Assembly (NCBI GenBank): GCA_013396635.1
Contig: WBMW01003233.1
Span: forward strand, 372,018 to 436,017
Direction: 5' to 3'
DNA length: 64,000 bases
From: Penelope pileata
Lineage: Eukaryota > Chordata > Aves > Galliformes > Cracidae
Part shown: piece after piece, positions 1 through 9,176 of the stretch
How the letters are laid out: every line of letters starts with the position of its first letter
Numbering within the stretch: the first letter of the stretch is position 1
Made by a program: the position numbers and the translations under genes
Notes under the pieces: generated by a model
The model's database searches: none
Told to the model about the DNA's origin: nothing
The model's input: only the letters and a program-made list of their open reading frames with translations

Positions 1-905
1 GCTCCTCAGGAGACCCTTACTGTTTAAAAGTATCTTCACTGGTGACACAGACAGTGGGATTGAGTGCATGCTCAACAAGTTTTCAGATGACAAACTGAGT
101 GGTGCAGCTGACACTTTATAGGGATGGGCTGCCAAGCAGAGGGACCTTGACACCCTTGAAAATTGGGCCCATGTGAATGTCAACAAGACCAAGTGCAAGG
201 TCTTGCACCTGGGTCAGGGCAATCCCAAATGTGTTACAGCCTGGGTGACGAACTGAAAGCAGCTCTGCAGAAATTGACTTCAGGGTAATTGGTGAATGAA
301 AAACTCAACATGAGCAAGGACAGTGTGCTTTCAGCCCAGAAGGCCAACAGTATCCCAGGCTGCATTAAGAATGGTAGCCAGCAGGGAGAGGGAGGCGATT
401 GTCCCCCTCTGCTCTGCCCTTGTGAGGCCCCATCTGGAGGACAGCATCCAGGCCTGGGGCCCCAAGCACAAGAAAAATGTGGAGCTGCTGGACCAGGACC
501 ACAAAGATGCTCAGAGAGCTGGAGCACCTGTACTACAAAGAAGGACTGAGTGTGCTGGGCTTGTTCAGCTTGGAGAAGTCTCCAGGGAGACCTCACTGAG
601 GACTTCCAATACTTAAAGGGATGCTACAGGAAAGACGGGGAGAGAATCTCTACCAGAGCATGTGGTGATAGGACAAGGGGTAATGGTTTTAAACTAAGAG
701 AGGATAGGGCTTTAGATAGATAAGGAAGAAAATCTTCATCATGGAGTTGGTTAGATCCTGGAAAAAGTTGTCCAGAAGGGTTGTGGATGCTCCATCTCTG
801 GAAGTGTTCAAGGTCAGGTTGGATGGGATTTTGAGCAACCTCGTCTAGTGAAAGATGTCCCTGCCCTTGGCGGGGGCTTGGGTAGTTAAACTAGATCATC
901 TTAAA
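1..905 (+). mobile_element. CR1 LINE, 3' part (end of reverse transcriptase plus 3' UTR), cut by the window edge
   Basis: Reads on the + strand as the C-terminal part of CR1 ORF2 followed by the 3' untranslated region. AAG-TTT-TCA-GAT-GAC at 77-91 translates to KFSDD, a degenerate form of the FADD catalytic motif of LINE reverse transcriptases. Further on are CR1 landmarks such as [21 protein letters not shown], a CCAGAAGGCCAACAG-type block near 340, and the 3' end with TTGAGCAACCTCGTCTAGTG near 831-850. Frames are broken repeatedly by stops and indels, so it is inactive. Its 3' end meets another CR1 in opposite orientation at about 905. Confidence 0.9.
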
Positions 906-906
906 T

Positions 907-1062
907 CATAGAATCACAGGACCTCAAAGATCGTCTAGTTCCAAACCCCAGCCACAGGCAGGGTTGCCAGCCACTAGATCAGACTGCCCAGGAACCCATC
1001 CAGCCTGGCCTTGAACACCTCACATTCCAACCCAAGCCATTCCGTGAGCACCTCATGTACAT
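907..1062 (-). mobile_element. CR1 LINE, short 3' fragment
   Basis: Starts with CATAGAATCACAGG, the reverse complement of the CR1 3' end, followed by AGATCGTCTAGTTCCA and AGACTGCCCAGGAACCCATC, all CR1 3' UTR words on the minus strand. There is an internal deletion compared with a normal CR1 tail. It abuts the + strand CR1 tail to tail. The distal edge is approximate. Confidence 0.82.
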
Positions 1063-2509
1063 GGGAGCTAATTCTCTGCGAACCCATCTGGTTTTCAATG
1101 CTGCAAAAAAGGTTTGAATTAACAGGAAACCTCACAGGTAAAAAATGGGAAAGAGGAGGCAGGACAGACAGCAGAAACAAGCACTCGGAGGCAGAAAAGT
1201 AGATCTGAGACTCTACTGAAGGAAGGCATGACTGACAGTGCATGGATGAGTGATGCTACGGAAAAGGAAAAATGGCAGCAGAGAAGATGACAGTAAGGGA
1301 CAAATATTAACAGATAAGGAGGAAGAGATGAAGCAGAGCTGCTGAATCTAATTGTCAAAGATCAGTAAGGAAGGAAGGACCAGCAAAGCAGAAAAAAAGA
1401 AAAGGTGAAAAGAGAGGAAGATAGAGGATACAATGAGATAGAGACTGCTTGAGCTGAAAAGAAAGAGAGAATTCAAACAGAACATAAAGAAAAAAGGTTT
1501 TACTTGAACTTACAAAGCAATTGTTGTAAGGACAGTTATGTTGTAGAGGAAGGTGGACTTCATGGCTCCTGTGAAGCACTAGGGGAAGCAGTCAGCCACT
1601 CGAGCAAAACAGCTGGAGGCACAGTTAAGAGGATGAAGGAAGTTTGGGAAGTTTTTGCAATAAAATTAAAAATGAAAAGGTTCTAGTGAAATGTGGGAGG
1701 AAGAGGACAATTCAGCACAAGGAAAATAAAACTGGGATCTGGAAGGGAATAACAATGGAAAATATTTTTCTATGTTTCCCGTTTCTTGCATTTTTTGCCT
1801 GGTCTGAATGAAGTCTCATCTAATTGTGGCTGATTTTACCGTTGAAAGTTTATCTGCCCAGGAATGTGCTTAAACTGTATTCTGACGAAAAGGACTTCAG
1901 TACAAGGTAAGGTAAGATATAACCATAAGTGCTACCCAACCATCACAGCCAGCCTCTGACTTATACCCAAAGCAACAACAATATGACATCATAGGACAAA
2001 TGCTGCTTATGCTATCTGTCAAGTGACTTTGTTTCAGTGTGCACATTTTTTGTTTCTGAAAACGATTAACATTCATGTAAAAGTCAGAATTAGTGACTTT
2101 AGATGTTTCCGAACCTGCACTTCTCCTTCAGTTGGTATGGAAGATTAGCTACCAACTCAATTTGTCAAAGACGTCCTGTTAGCATCAGTGTACATTTACT
2201 TCTTCTTTTCAGCAAAAAACTGACTACTTAAGTTAGTCTGCACATATATAAAATTTATCAGTTAATTTATAAAACATCATTGTTATATTTATATTACTCT
2301 ACATTAAAAAAGAGAAAAACACATTCCAGCAAAAGATGACGAAAGATGACTACCTAGACTGGATTGCTGTCCATCATTCTTCTATTGTATTTATTCAAAT
2401 TAACCCGAACATTTATATCAAAATAATTAGTGAAAGCAAAACGGGTACAAGCGATAAAAAAAAAAAAGATAAAAAGAAAGTTCAACTCCCTCTTTCTCTA
2501 GCTGTACAT

Positions 2510-2815
2510 TAATAGGTGCTGCAGGGCTGGTTAATGATCTCTGCCAATAATAGTACAAAGGAGGGATTGTCAGGGCAGCTCAGGAGGCCTGGAGTTCGTG
2601 GGCTGAAATCCCTGCAACACATTAAATTCTGGAATTTTGTTAATGACGCCAGAGGAGCGAATTTCCAGTTTTACAAGATCGAGAGGTGTTTCACATGGAG
2701 GAAACTACTGCGAGAGCCAACTAGCATCTTAGAAAAGAAACCAAATGGGAGAAATTCCAGCTCAAGGTCAGGCGCTGCTCAAAGCTCCAAAATCAAAACA
2801 CAGACTAAAACTTAA
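2510..2815. promoter_or_regulatory. Candidate conserved non-coding element (or non-functional open frame)
   Basis: Single-copy segment with a 99-codon open frame on the + strand that resembles no protein family I know. It contains homeodomain-like TTAATGA and ATTAAATTC words and a CCAATAATAG block, and no repeat signature. The texture resembles vertebrate conserved intronic elements. This is inference only; no conservation data are available here. Confidence 0.18.
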
Positions 2816-4254
2816 TTTTTTTTTCAGACAAGATGGTGAAACATTCTGCTTTCATTTATCACTTCTTGACAAAACGTCACAAGGTCCTAAAACTGCATAA
2901 CTGTATGAAATGTTCTAAAATTTCTTAAACTGTCATTTTGAGGCTTAAAACAAAACACAAATCTGCTGTGAGCTTGTTTCCTATATTTCAAACATGTTAA
3001 AAGGGCACATCTCATATCTGGGTACTGAGGAAGTGGGAGGATAACCACAGAGTTATGGACAACAGGATACTACTAAACATCAGAATGACCTCTTGTTTTT
3101 GTATATACGCTAATACACAGTTGCCAGTGTATCAAAAATAGACACCTGATCAAAGAAAACAGGTTCTTCTGTTGCAGATATCTGTTCATTAAGCAATCAG
3201 GTACCCAAGAGAGATTGTGTGTTACTAAACGCTCCATAACTTCATAAGCCCTAAAGTAAGGTCATCTGTCACTATCCTCCCTTTCCACCTCAAGCAATAC
3301 CTCATTTCAGGGGAGAATTAGCCATATTTAACCCACCCATACACAATGAACCTTGAAATGAGTCTCCATCATCCCCTACAAATCACGTTCCCATTTCTAT
3401 CACTAATGTCTTCTTTACAAGGATGTGCTTTTCAAAGCACCTGGGCACATCTCTTTTCCTCTACCCATCATCTCAGCATCTCTAACAATTTTTTGCTGCA
3501 TTGGTAACAGTTACTTTCTCATTTTTTCTTGCTTGCCAGCTCCTCTTTTTGTGTTCTTTGGACTCCTCTCCAAGAGTTTATCTGTCCTTCTGGCATGTGC
3601 TTTCCACCTCCCTTCACACCTCCACGAGTCTCTTATGTTCTGTGTCTGCAAAACTCATTCCCAACATACACACACAGTGTGGTTTCCTTCCTCCTGCTGT
3701 TTAATCTGGAAGAGGCAACTTAATTCAAAATATCACACTGCCACTCCTTGAGCCTAACAAAACCTACCTCTCTGCATCTGCTACTGCAGTTTAGTCCAAA
3801 AGCCTTCCCTTCTCATGTTCCTGGAATACAGGTGCTTTCTCTTTGCATGGAAACAATCTCTCTGATTCTCCCTGCCAAATCTCATTTCTTGAGATCTGCA
3901 CCACCTGGTGAGTTTTCCACGTCCATCTCTCATATTCTATATATTGTCATTATTCTGTTGTCATATTTCTTCAGTTCCAAGGGAAGATCTACTTCAGGAC
4001 AAAACTTGACGTGTTGTCTAAGCACCTACCACCACTGCTGACCTTAGCTTTTTTTTGTGTATGCATGTATTTATTCTAAAGAGCACTGGGAATAAGACTT
4101 CTAAAGGTTCTCCACGAGTAGTTGAAGTTTTATGCCCCTTCAACAAACGACACAGCAAGTTTGTAAACTAACAGTTTTATAAGGTTGTCCTGTTTTCCTC
4201 ATACAAGAACAGTTTTTGAGATGCCACAGAGGCACAAAACCCGTTCCACCTTAC

Positions 4255-4798
4255 CTTTGACGTGGCTTCTCCCATCCTCCAACAGTGGTACTACTATAGT
4301 GTTGTTCATATTCCCAGGTGATCTCACAGCGGTATAGACAACAGGTACCGACTGTACCACAACGGGTATACGGTGCACGTGACTCATTTTGTTGGACTGC
4401 AAGTTCATGGGGCTTGAAGGTGGAACTGGATGGATAATGTGCAAAAATTGCTGCCCTCCAACACCGGATGCAGAGGCTACAAGAGGACCTGGAGTCAATA
4501 CTGATGGTACAGATGCTGCCGAGGATACTGACGTAATTACTGTGGGTGATGACGCTGGTCGACTAGAAGAAGAAGAAGTAGAAGTAGAAGAAGGGGAGGA
4601 AGCTGATGCTGTCATGGAAACTGGTGAAGATGAAGCTGCTGTAGGGGATGACCTGGCTTTGTTTATAGATAAGTCCACTGGTTCAGTCTGTGTTTGGAAA
4701 TGGTCTGTAGATAATGAATCCTCCGGGGGATCTGCCTTCATGTTGTTTAGTAACAAGGGTACAGCTTCCATATCTGGGTAGTTGTGGACGTTTGGAGA
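4255..4798 (-). CDS. KLF12: KLF12 large internal coding exon (N-terminal repression region with CtBP motif)
   Basis: Internal exon of Kruppel-like factor 12, a nuclear zinc-finger transcriptional repressor (first described as AP-2rep). Read on the minus strand it opens after a pyrimidine tract and CAACAG acceptor (AG at 4799-4800) with the codons for SPNVHNYPDMEAVPLLLNN, and ends at AAAG before a GTAAGG donor (GT at 4253-4254). It is 544 bp, phase 0 in and phase 1 out. It encodes about 181 residues, matching human KLF12 residues 42-222 as I recall them. PVDLS at 4667-4681 is the known CtBP-binding motif. A Ser/Thr/Ala-rich stretch follows, then a conserved segment with GVGGQQFLHIIHPVPPSSP and RIPVVVQSVPVVYTAVRSPG. 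The zinc fingers are encoded further downstream, outside the window. The Met codon at 4769-4771 is internal, not the start, because the exon reads open through nine upstream codons to the acceptor. Identification is secure; exact residue numbers come from memory. Confidence 0.97.
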
Positions 4799-5119
4799 CT
4801 GTTGGGGAAGGACAAAAAGACATCTTCAGTTACAGATGTGACTAAAGGCAATGTAAACATGTAATTGCTAACATCTAGCACACACTAATCAGACAAGTTT
4901 GAACAGATTAATAAGAAAATCTATTCTTATTTCTTAGAAGATGTCATGATTAAATGTACAAAATCACACTCTTTCTTTGCATTATTCTAAAACTATTTGG
5001 TAGCAAGAAATTTAAAATCTCAACAAGTAACCACTATTTACTGAGAGGATATTTCTTCCTTATGGTATACCTCTCCTCTCATGTCACCTCCAACAGAGAT
5101 GGTCACCAATGTTTTTCAA

Positions 5120-5830
5120 ACAACTTTGCAAATGCTTGAAGACTGTAACATACTCCTGCTCGTCTACTTTCTTCTAGACTAAGCAGACCTTGCTTAATCT
5201 TTGTTCTAAGTGACCTTTAAAAGAACAAGCCTTAGCACTTGTTCACTCTCTGCAGCAATCTTCAATTTTTTCCACACCTCTTTTCAGAAGGTTGCATCTC
5301 ACACTAAAGACAATACTTCAGTGTTTCACTTTTTGCATTCTATTCTATATTTTATATTTCAATTCTACAATATTCTATTATTACAGATAATGAACTTGCC
5401 GGTCAGTAAATAGCCCCACGCTTGTATGGTTACCCTGTCGTAGCTAACAATAGCTATAGCAATTCCTTATTCTGAATCAGCACATTGTATCCTTTCTCAT
5501 TGTTATAGTTTCTTTTTTAAAATATTTATTTTATATACTAATTAAGAAATAGAATCCTGAATTTGCAAAAATTTTTTATGCTGTAGGCCAAGTCTTTCAA
5601 AGCTTGTTGGCCTAACTTTATTCTAGATTGGTGATACATGCTTTATATATATATATATATATATATAGCTTTATTCCTTATTTCCATCATCAAAGCGGTT
5701 AATAGAATTTTTGAATAATAATACTAGGCCAAAGATAGATCCCTGGAGACGCCCATTTGATATATCTTTCCTTTCTGACAGCACATCATTAATAACTACT
5801 CTTTAAAAAAGATTTTTTTCAAGCAATCTT
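5120..5830 (-). mobile_element. Ancient, highly diverged CR1/L3-like LINE relic
   Basis: Scattered blocks match, in order, the reverse complement of an old amniote CR1-type LINE: CTTCTAGACTAAGCAGACC near 5171, CAATTTTTTCCACACCTCTTTTC near 5263-5285, GATAGATCCCTGGAGACGCCC near 5734-5755, and CATCATTAATAACTACTCTTTA near 5785-5806. The spacing is compressed and no reading frame survives. The call rests on block order recalled from related repeats, so the edges are loose. Confidence 0.5.
5644..5667. repeat. (TA)n microsatellite
   Basis: About 12 uninterrupted TA units inside the ancient LINE relic. Likely length-polymorphic. Confidence 0.9.
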
Positions 5831-5833
5831 CAA

Positions 5834-6362
5834 TAGAATCACAGAATTGTAGGGTTGTAGGGGTTGGAAGGGACCTTGAGACATCATCGAGTCCATCCAA
5901 CCCCCCTGCCAGAGCAGGTTCCCCACAGCAGGTTGCACAGGTACGCGTCCAGACAGGTCTTGAATATCTCCAGGGAAGGAGACTCCACAACCTCCCTGGG
6001 CAGCCTGTTCCAGTGGTCCGTCACCCACACCATGAAGACGTTCTTCTGCATATTGGTGCAGAACTTCCTAGGCTCCAGTTTGTGGCCATTTCCTCTCATC
6101 CTGTCCCCACAGACCACTGAAAAGAGATCGCCCACGTCCATTTGCCTCCCGCACTTTTTACAGACATTTTTATAAACATTGATCAGATCCCCTCTCAGCC
6201 TTCTTTTCTCAAGGCCGAACAGACTCAGGTCACTCAGCCTCTCCTCATAAGGGAGATGCTCCAGGCCCGTTACCATCTTTGTGGCCCTCCACTGGACTCT
6301 TTCCAGGAGGTCCCTGTCTTTTTTATACTGGGGAGCCCAGAACTGGATACAGTACTCCAGGA
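5834..6362 (-). mobile_element. CR1 LINE, 5'-truncated 3' part
   Basis: On the minus strand it reads from LEYCIQFWAPQYKKDRDLLE, the conserved C-terminal ORF2 block of CR1, through GLEHLPYEERL and FGLEKRRLRGDL to HWNRLPREVVESPSLEIFK. It then enters the 3' UTR and ends with the CR1 tail at 5834 (ATAGAATCACAG on +). Most of the terminal ORF2 frame is still open, so this copy is younger than the relic beside it. The open frame continues upstream of 6362 into unrelated sequence, which marks the 5' truncation point. Confidence 0.92.
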
Positions 6363-7767
6363 ACAAGGGAAGGAAATGGCCATTGATAATCTGGAAGTAA
6401 AACGAAGTGCAGCTCTCAGCGCAATACTTCCCTGGCACAATGCTGCAGCAGTGTTGTTCTGTGGGCTCGACACCATAGGCACACACATTCCATTCCCTAT
6501 TGTAGCATGGAACCCAACATAGATAAAAAGTTTGCCAAGCTACATCAAACCTTGACCCAAAACATTTCTTCCACACGTAGATCTAACAACTGTCTTTTTA
6601 TGGTACCTAAACAGTTCTAAATGCATTCTCTCATTCTCTATAGCATTTATGAGATTTCTAAAAATTTTGTCAGACACATTTAAGCCAGAAATATTCTAGT
6701 TCATCTACTCTAAGTAGGCTAACAATCAAGCAAACTATGAATTTGCTTTGGGACTTTTATAATTCACTATGTTAAATATTTTCATTGAGAATCCTCTTGT
6801 TTTTTGAGTCAGAGCCAAATTTCATCACAGAATGGAGTTGTCTTGCAAAAGGAAAATAGAAACACTAATATTAAAAATTATAATGACAGCAGTTTAAGTG
6901 GGTATTATCCCTGGCATGCTGAACAATGAGATGTTTAGTAGATCTCATAGATTCAATTGATTTAGATTTGTTCATGGACCTGACATTTTCCCCCATTTGA
7001 AAGCAAGAACATCTCTGGAACAGCATGTCTCCTGCTCTATTCATATACAGACCAACTTAAAACAAAAGGACCCCAATTCCTTGGGCCCTGGACCCTGCTG
7101 TTCTGCTGTAATAAAAATAACAAAAGCAAAAATTCATTTATAAAGATAAAAGTTCTACTTAAAAAAGAACACAGACTAAAGAATAGGTCACTTTCAAAGC
7201 ACGTAACAAATACAAGTGACAAGGTTATGAAAATTTCTTCTTCAAAAAGGCAGAAACGTCTGCAATTACTCAGTGATGACTGCTTACAACTCATGTTGAA
7301 ACACCTTATCCTGGGTATTGCCAGTAATGAGATGCTGCATTAGGCACACCATATGTGCAATGATAAAGACAAAACCATAAACATACATAGCACAAGTGGA
7401 TCGCTTTTCAAATCTCGACAACAGAAGTCTTGCACATGCAACAGGTAAACAGCCTAGTTCTGCTTAGCTAAAGAGACAAGTGACAGAGTGAAGGCAAGGT
7501 GAAAAAGAACACCCTGCACACGATACAGCAAAATATTTATATGATTGAAGGCAGCATCTTCTATTTTAAATGTTTGAGAGAATGGGGATAGGCAGGATCA
7601 ACTCATGCACAGGAGAGATGTAGGATCTCCAAAAACGCCCTTGTGCACAGGGCTGGGCAAGGGTATGCTACAAGAGCGTTCAGAAGCAGTACAAATTGGA
7701 CGGAGAAGGGCAGATAAACATGCCACGAAGGCACAAAGTCCTACATTGTAAATAAGTTTCATTACTT
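6363..7767. other. Intron stretch without recognised features
   Basis: AT-rich single-copy sequence between the CR1 and the hAT end. No repeat family, RNA gene or coding exon was recognised. Confidence 0.6.
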
Positions 7768-7863
7768 ATATACATTAACTATATTATATATTTTATACGT
7801 GGCCCAAGACAATTCTTCTTCACTCAGCATGACCCAGGCGAACCAAAAGGTTGGACAACCATG
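7768..7863 (+). mobile_element. hAT (Charlie-like) terminal fragment
   Basis: Closely parallels 16405-16499. Both begin TATACATTAACT, run through an AT stretch into GCCCAAGAC, then CTTCACTCAG, then CCAGGCGAACCAAAA or its equivalent, and end in GTTGGACA(A/C)CCATG. That end is the right terminus of the hAT element at 15712-16499, whose inner part encodes a transposase remnant. No matching left end or transposase remnant was seen upstream here, so this is a solo end or a truncated copy. Confidence 0.75.
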
Positions 7864-8696
7864 CCCTACGTGTTGACGCACTTCCAGGCTTCCCTTGGGT
7901 GCCTGAGGCAGATTCCAGTGACACAATGCTGCCTGCCCCAGTAGTATGAGGACCCTGGCAGGAAGAGCAAGGAGGGACCCCAGACTTGTACGAGGCCAAT
8001 GCCACCACTGCAAGTGCAGACAGGACAGACAGAAGACGCACAAAGTACTTTCTCCTTGGATAAAGTTGTCTTTGAGACAAAGCACAGATCATTTATCACT
8101 CCAGTCTTAAAGACCTTTACTTGCTTGTTGCACAGAAAGGTCTTTTTTTTAAACTGAAGTAATTAAACTCAGTCTTTCGGGACAAAAAAAAAAAAAAAAA
8201 GGAAAGAAAAGAAAAGAAAAGGAGTGTAAGAAGTATCATGCAACAACAGTCTACCATGTAAATCATGATACTTTTAACAGTCTTTATATATTTACTTTTG
8301 TATCACATAATCTATTTCCATCTCATTGGTACCCTCTTTCCATTTGGTTTCTTGATCAGTCCTGTAAACATGATCGGAGCTGCTATGTACTATGCTAATA
8401 CCACTACTACTGCTACTTCAGCCTTCAGTAGCGAGACTAAACTTGAAAAATTAACAATGCCTTCCCGAATCTCTCCAAAGATGAAAACTGGTTTGTGCTC
8501 CTATACCTTCCTCTCACTGCCAAAACTCTACAATTAAGAATGTCCTTGCTTTCACACATTCCAGCACTCACTGATTGCAACTGACATTACAAAAAACAGC
8601 ACAATCCTTACTAGTCTGTACCTCCTTTGGCTTAAAATAAAAATTGTAAACAAATGAGTTATATTTTGTACTGATAGTCGTCAACATTGTCTTCTA
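7864..8696. other. Intron stretch with poly-A and GAAAA repeats
   Basis: Contains a 17-A run at 8184-8200 followed by a short (GAAAA)n tract to about 8223, and a 90-codon hydrophobic open frame at 8265-8537 that matches no family. Nothing else recognised. Confidence 0.55.
8184..8223. repeat. Poly-A followed by (GAAAA)n
   Basis: Seventeen consecutive A residues, then GGAAAGAAAAGAAAAGAAAA. No retrotransposed body was recognised next to it. Confidence 0.85.
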
Positions 8697-9174
8697 CTCC
8701 AACAACTTGCTCCTTAATAGTGGCCTCCTATGCATGGTGTAGGGGTTATTTACATGGATGAATTTATTGAGATGTTCTTCATTTCACGGTGTGACAGCTG
8801 TGCGTGGCTGCCCAGAACGTGGCTTGTCTTTCACGTCGCTGTCACCACTGCTGAAATGCACCACCCACCACCTCACTGTGCTCACATTCACTGTTTGGTC
8901 TCCATCAACGTTCAGCAAGTGTCGATAAATGCCAGTGGGTGTCATTTTTTCTGCACGGAGGAATTCAGTTCCACACATTTGCTCCATACCCACTTCCGTG
9001 TCAGACACCATTGTGTCAGACTGCCCCCTCTGCTGCCATCTGTCACATGGTAACAAAATGGAATGGAATATTGGTGGGAAGGTTCAACCTCTACTGCTAT
9101 ATCACCAACACCTGCCTCTGACATCATGGGCCAACATAACAACATAGGAGACACTACTTTCAGAGCAGCCCTCA
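8697..9174 (-). mobile_element. Internally deleted mariner (Mariner1_GG/Galluhop-like)
   Basis: On the minus strand the right edge starts with TGAGGGCTGCTCTGAAAGTA, the terminal inverted repeat of the chicken mariner, next to a TA at 9175-9176. It continues with GGCAGTAGAGGTTGAACCTTCC-type sequence (imperfect). It then encodes the N-terminal helix-turn-helix of a mariner transposase, recognisable as EFLRAEKMTPTGIYRHLLN then VDGDQTVNVSTVRWWVVHFS and DVKDKPRSGQPRTAVTP. Soon after comes a degenerate copy of the opposite repeat (CTCCTTAATAGTGGCCTCCTA at 8710-8730) with a TA at 8695-8696. The catalytic DD34D domain is gone, so the element can only have moved in trans. Confidence 0.85.
8790..9056 (-). 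pseudogene. Mariner transposase, N-terminal fragment
   Basis: An 89-codon open frame within the mariner element. It covers the paired-like HTH DNA-binding region (EFLRAEKMTP to RSGQPRTAVTP) of a Tc1/mariner transposase of the Mariner1_GG type. It stops right after TAVTP, where the parent protein would continue towards the second HTH and the catalytic domain. No D,D34D catalytic residues remain. It is a remnant, not a host gene. Confidence 0.85.
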
Positions 9175-9176
9175 TA

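Larger units (their letters stand above)
1..4254 (-). other. KLF12: KLF12 intron following the large exon (partial)
   Basis: Begins at the GTAAGG donor at 4249-4254 on the minus strand and runs off the left edge, so the next exon is not in the window. CR1 sequence occupies roughly 1-1062. The stretch 1063-2500 is purine-rich on the + strand around 1140-1700 with no recognised feature. The stretch 2816-4254 is A/T- and pyrimidine-rich; its short ORFs show no family resemblance. Confidence 0.85.

Noticed and set aside
3425..4041. Two + strand open frames of about 100 codons rich in Leu, Ser and Phe
   Set aside because: They lie in pyrimidine-rich intron, opposite to the gene, and resemble no protein.
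4769..4771. Met codon of the large exon as the KLF12 start
   Set aside because: The frame stays open upstream to a good splice acceptor and encodes SPNVHNYPD, which belongs to the known protein. The Met is internal.
5884..6576. 230-codon minus-strand open frame as a host gene
   Set aside because: Its C-terminal two thirds is CR1 ORF2 (LEYCIQFWAPQYKKD to LPREVVESPSLEIFK). The upstream part is unrelated sequence that happens to be open.
8265..8537. Hydrophobic 90-codon open frame as a membrane protein exon
   Set aside because: AT-rich codons give hydrophobic residues by default. No family resemblance and no convincing splice sites.
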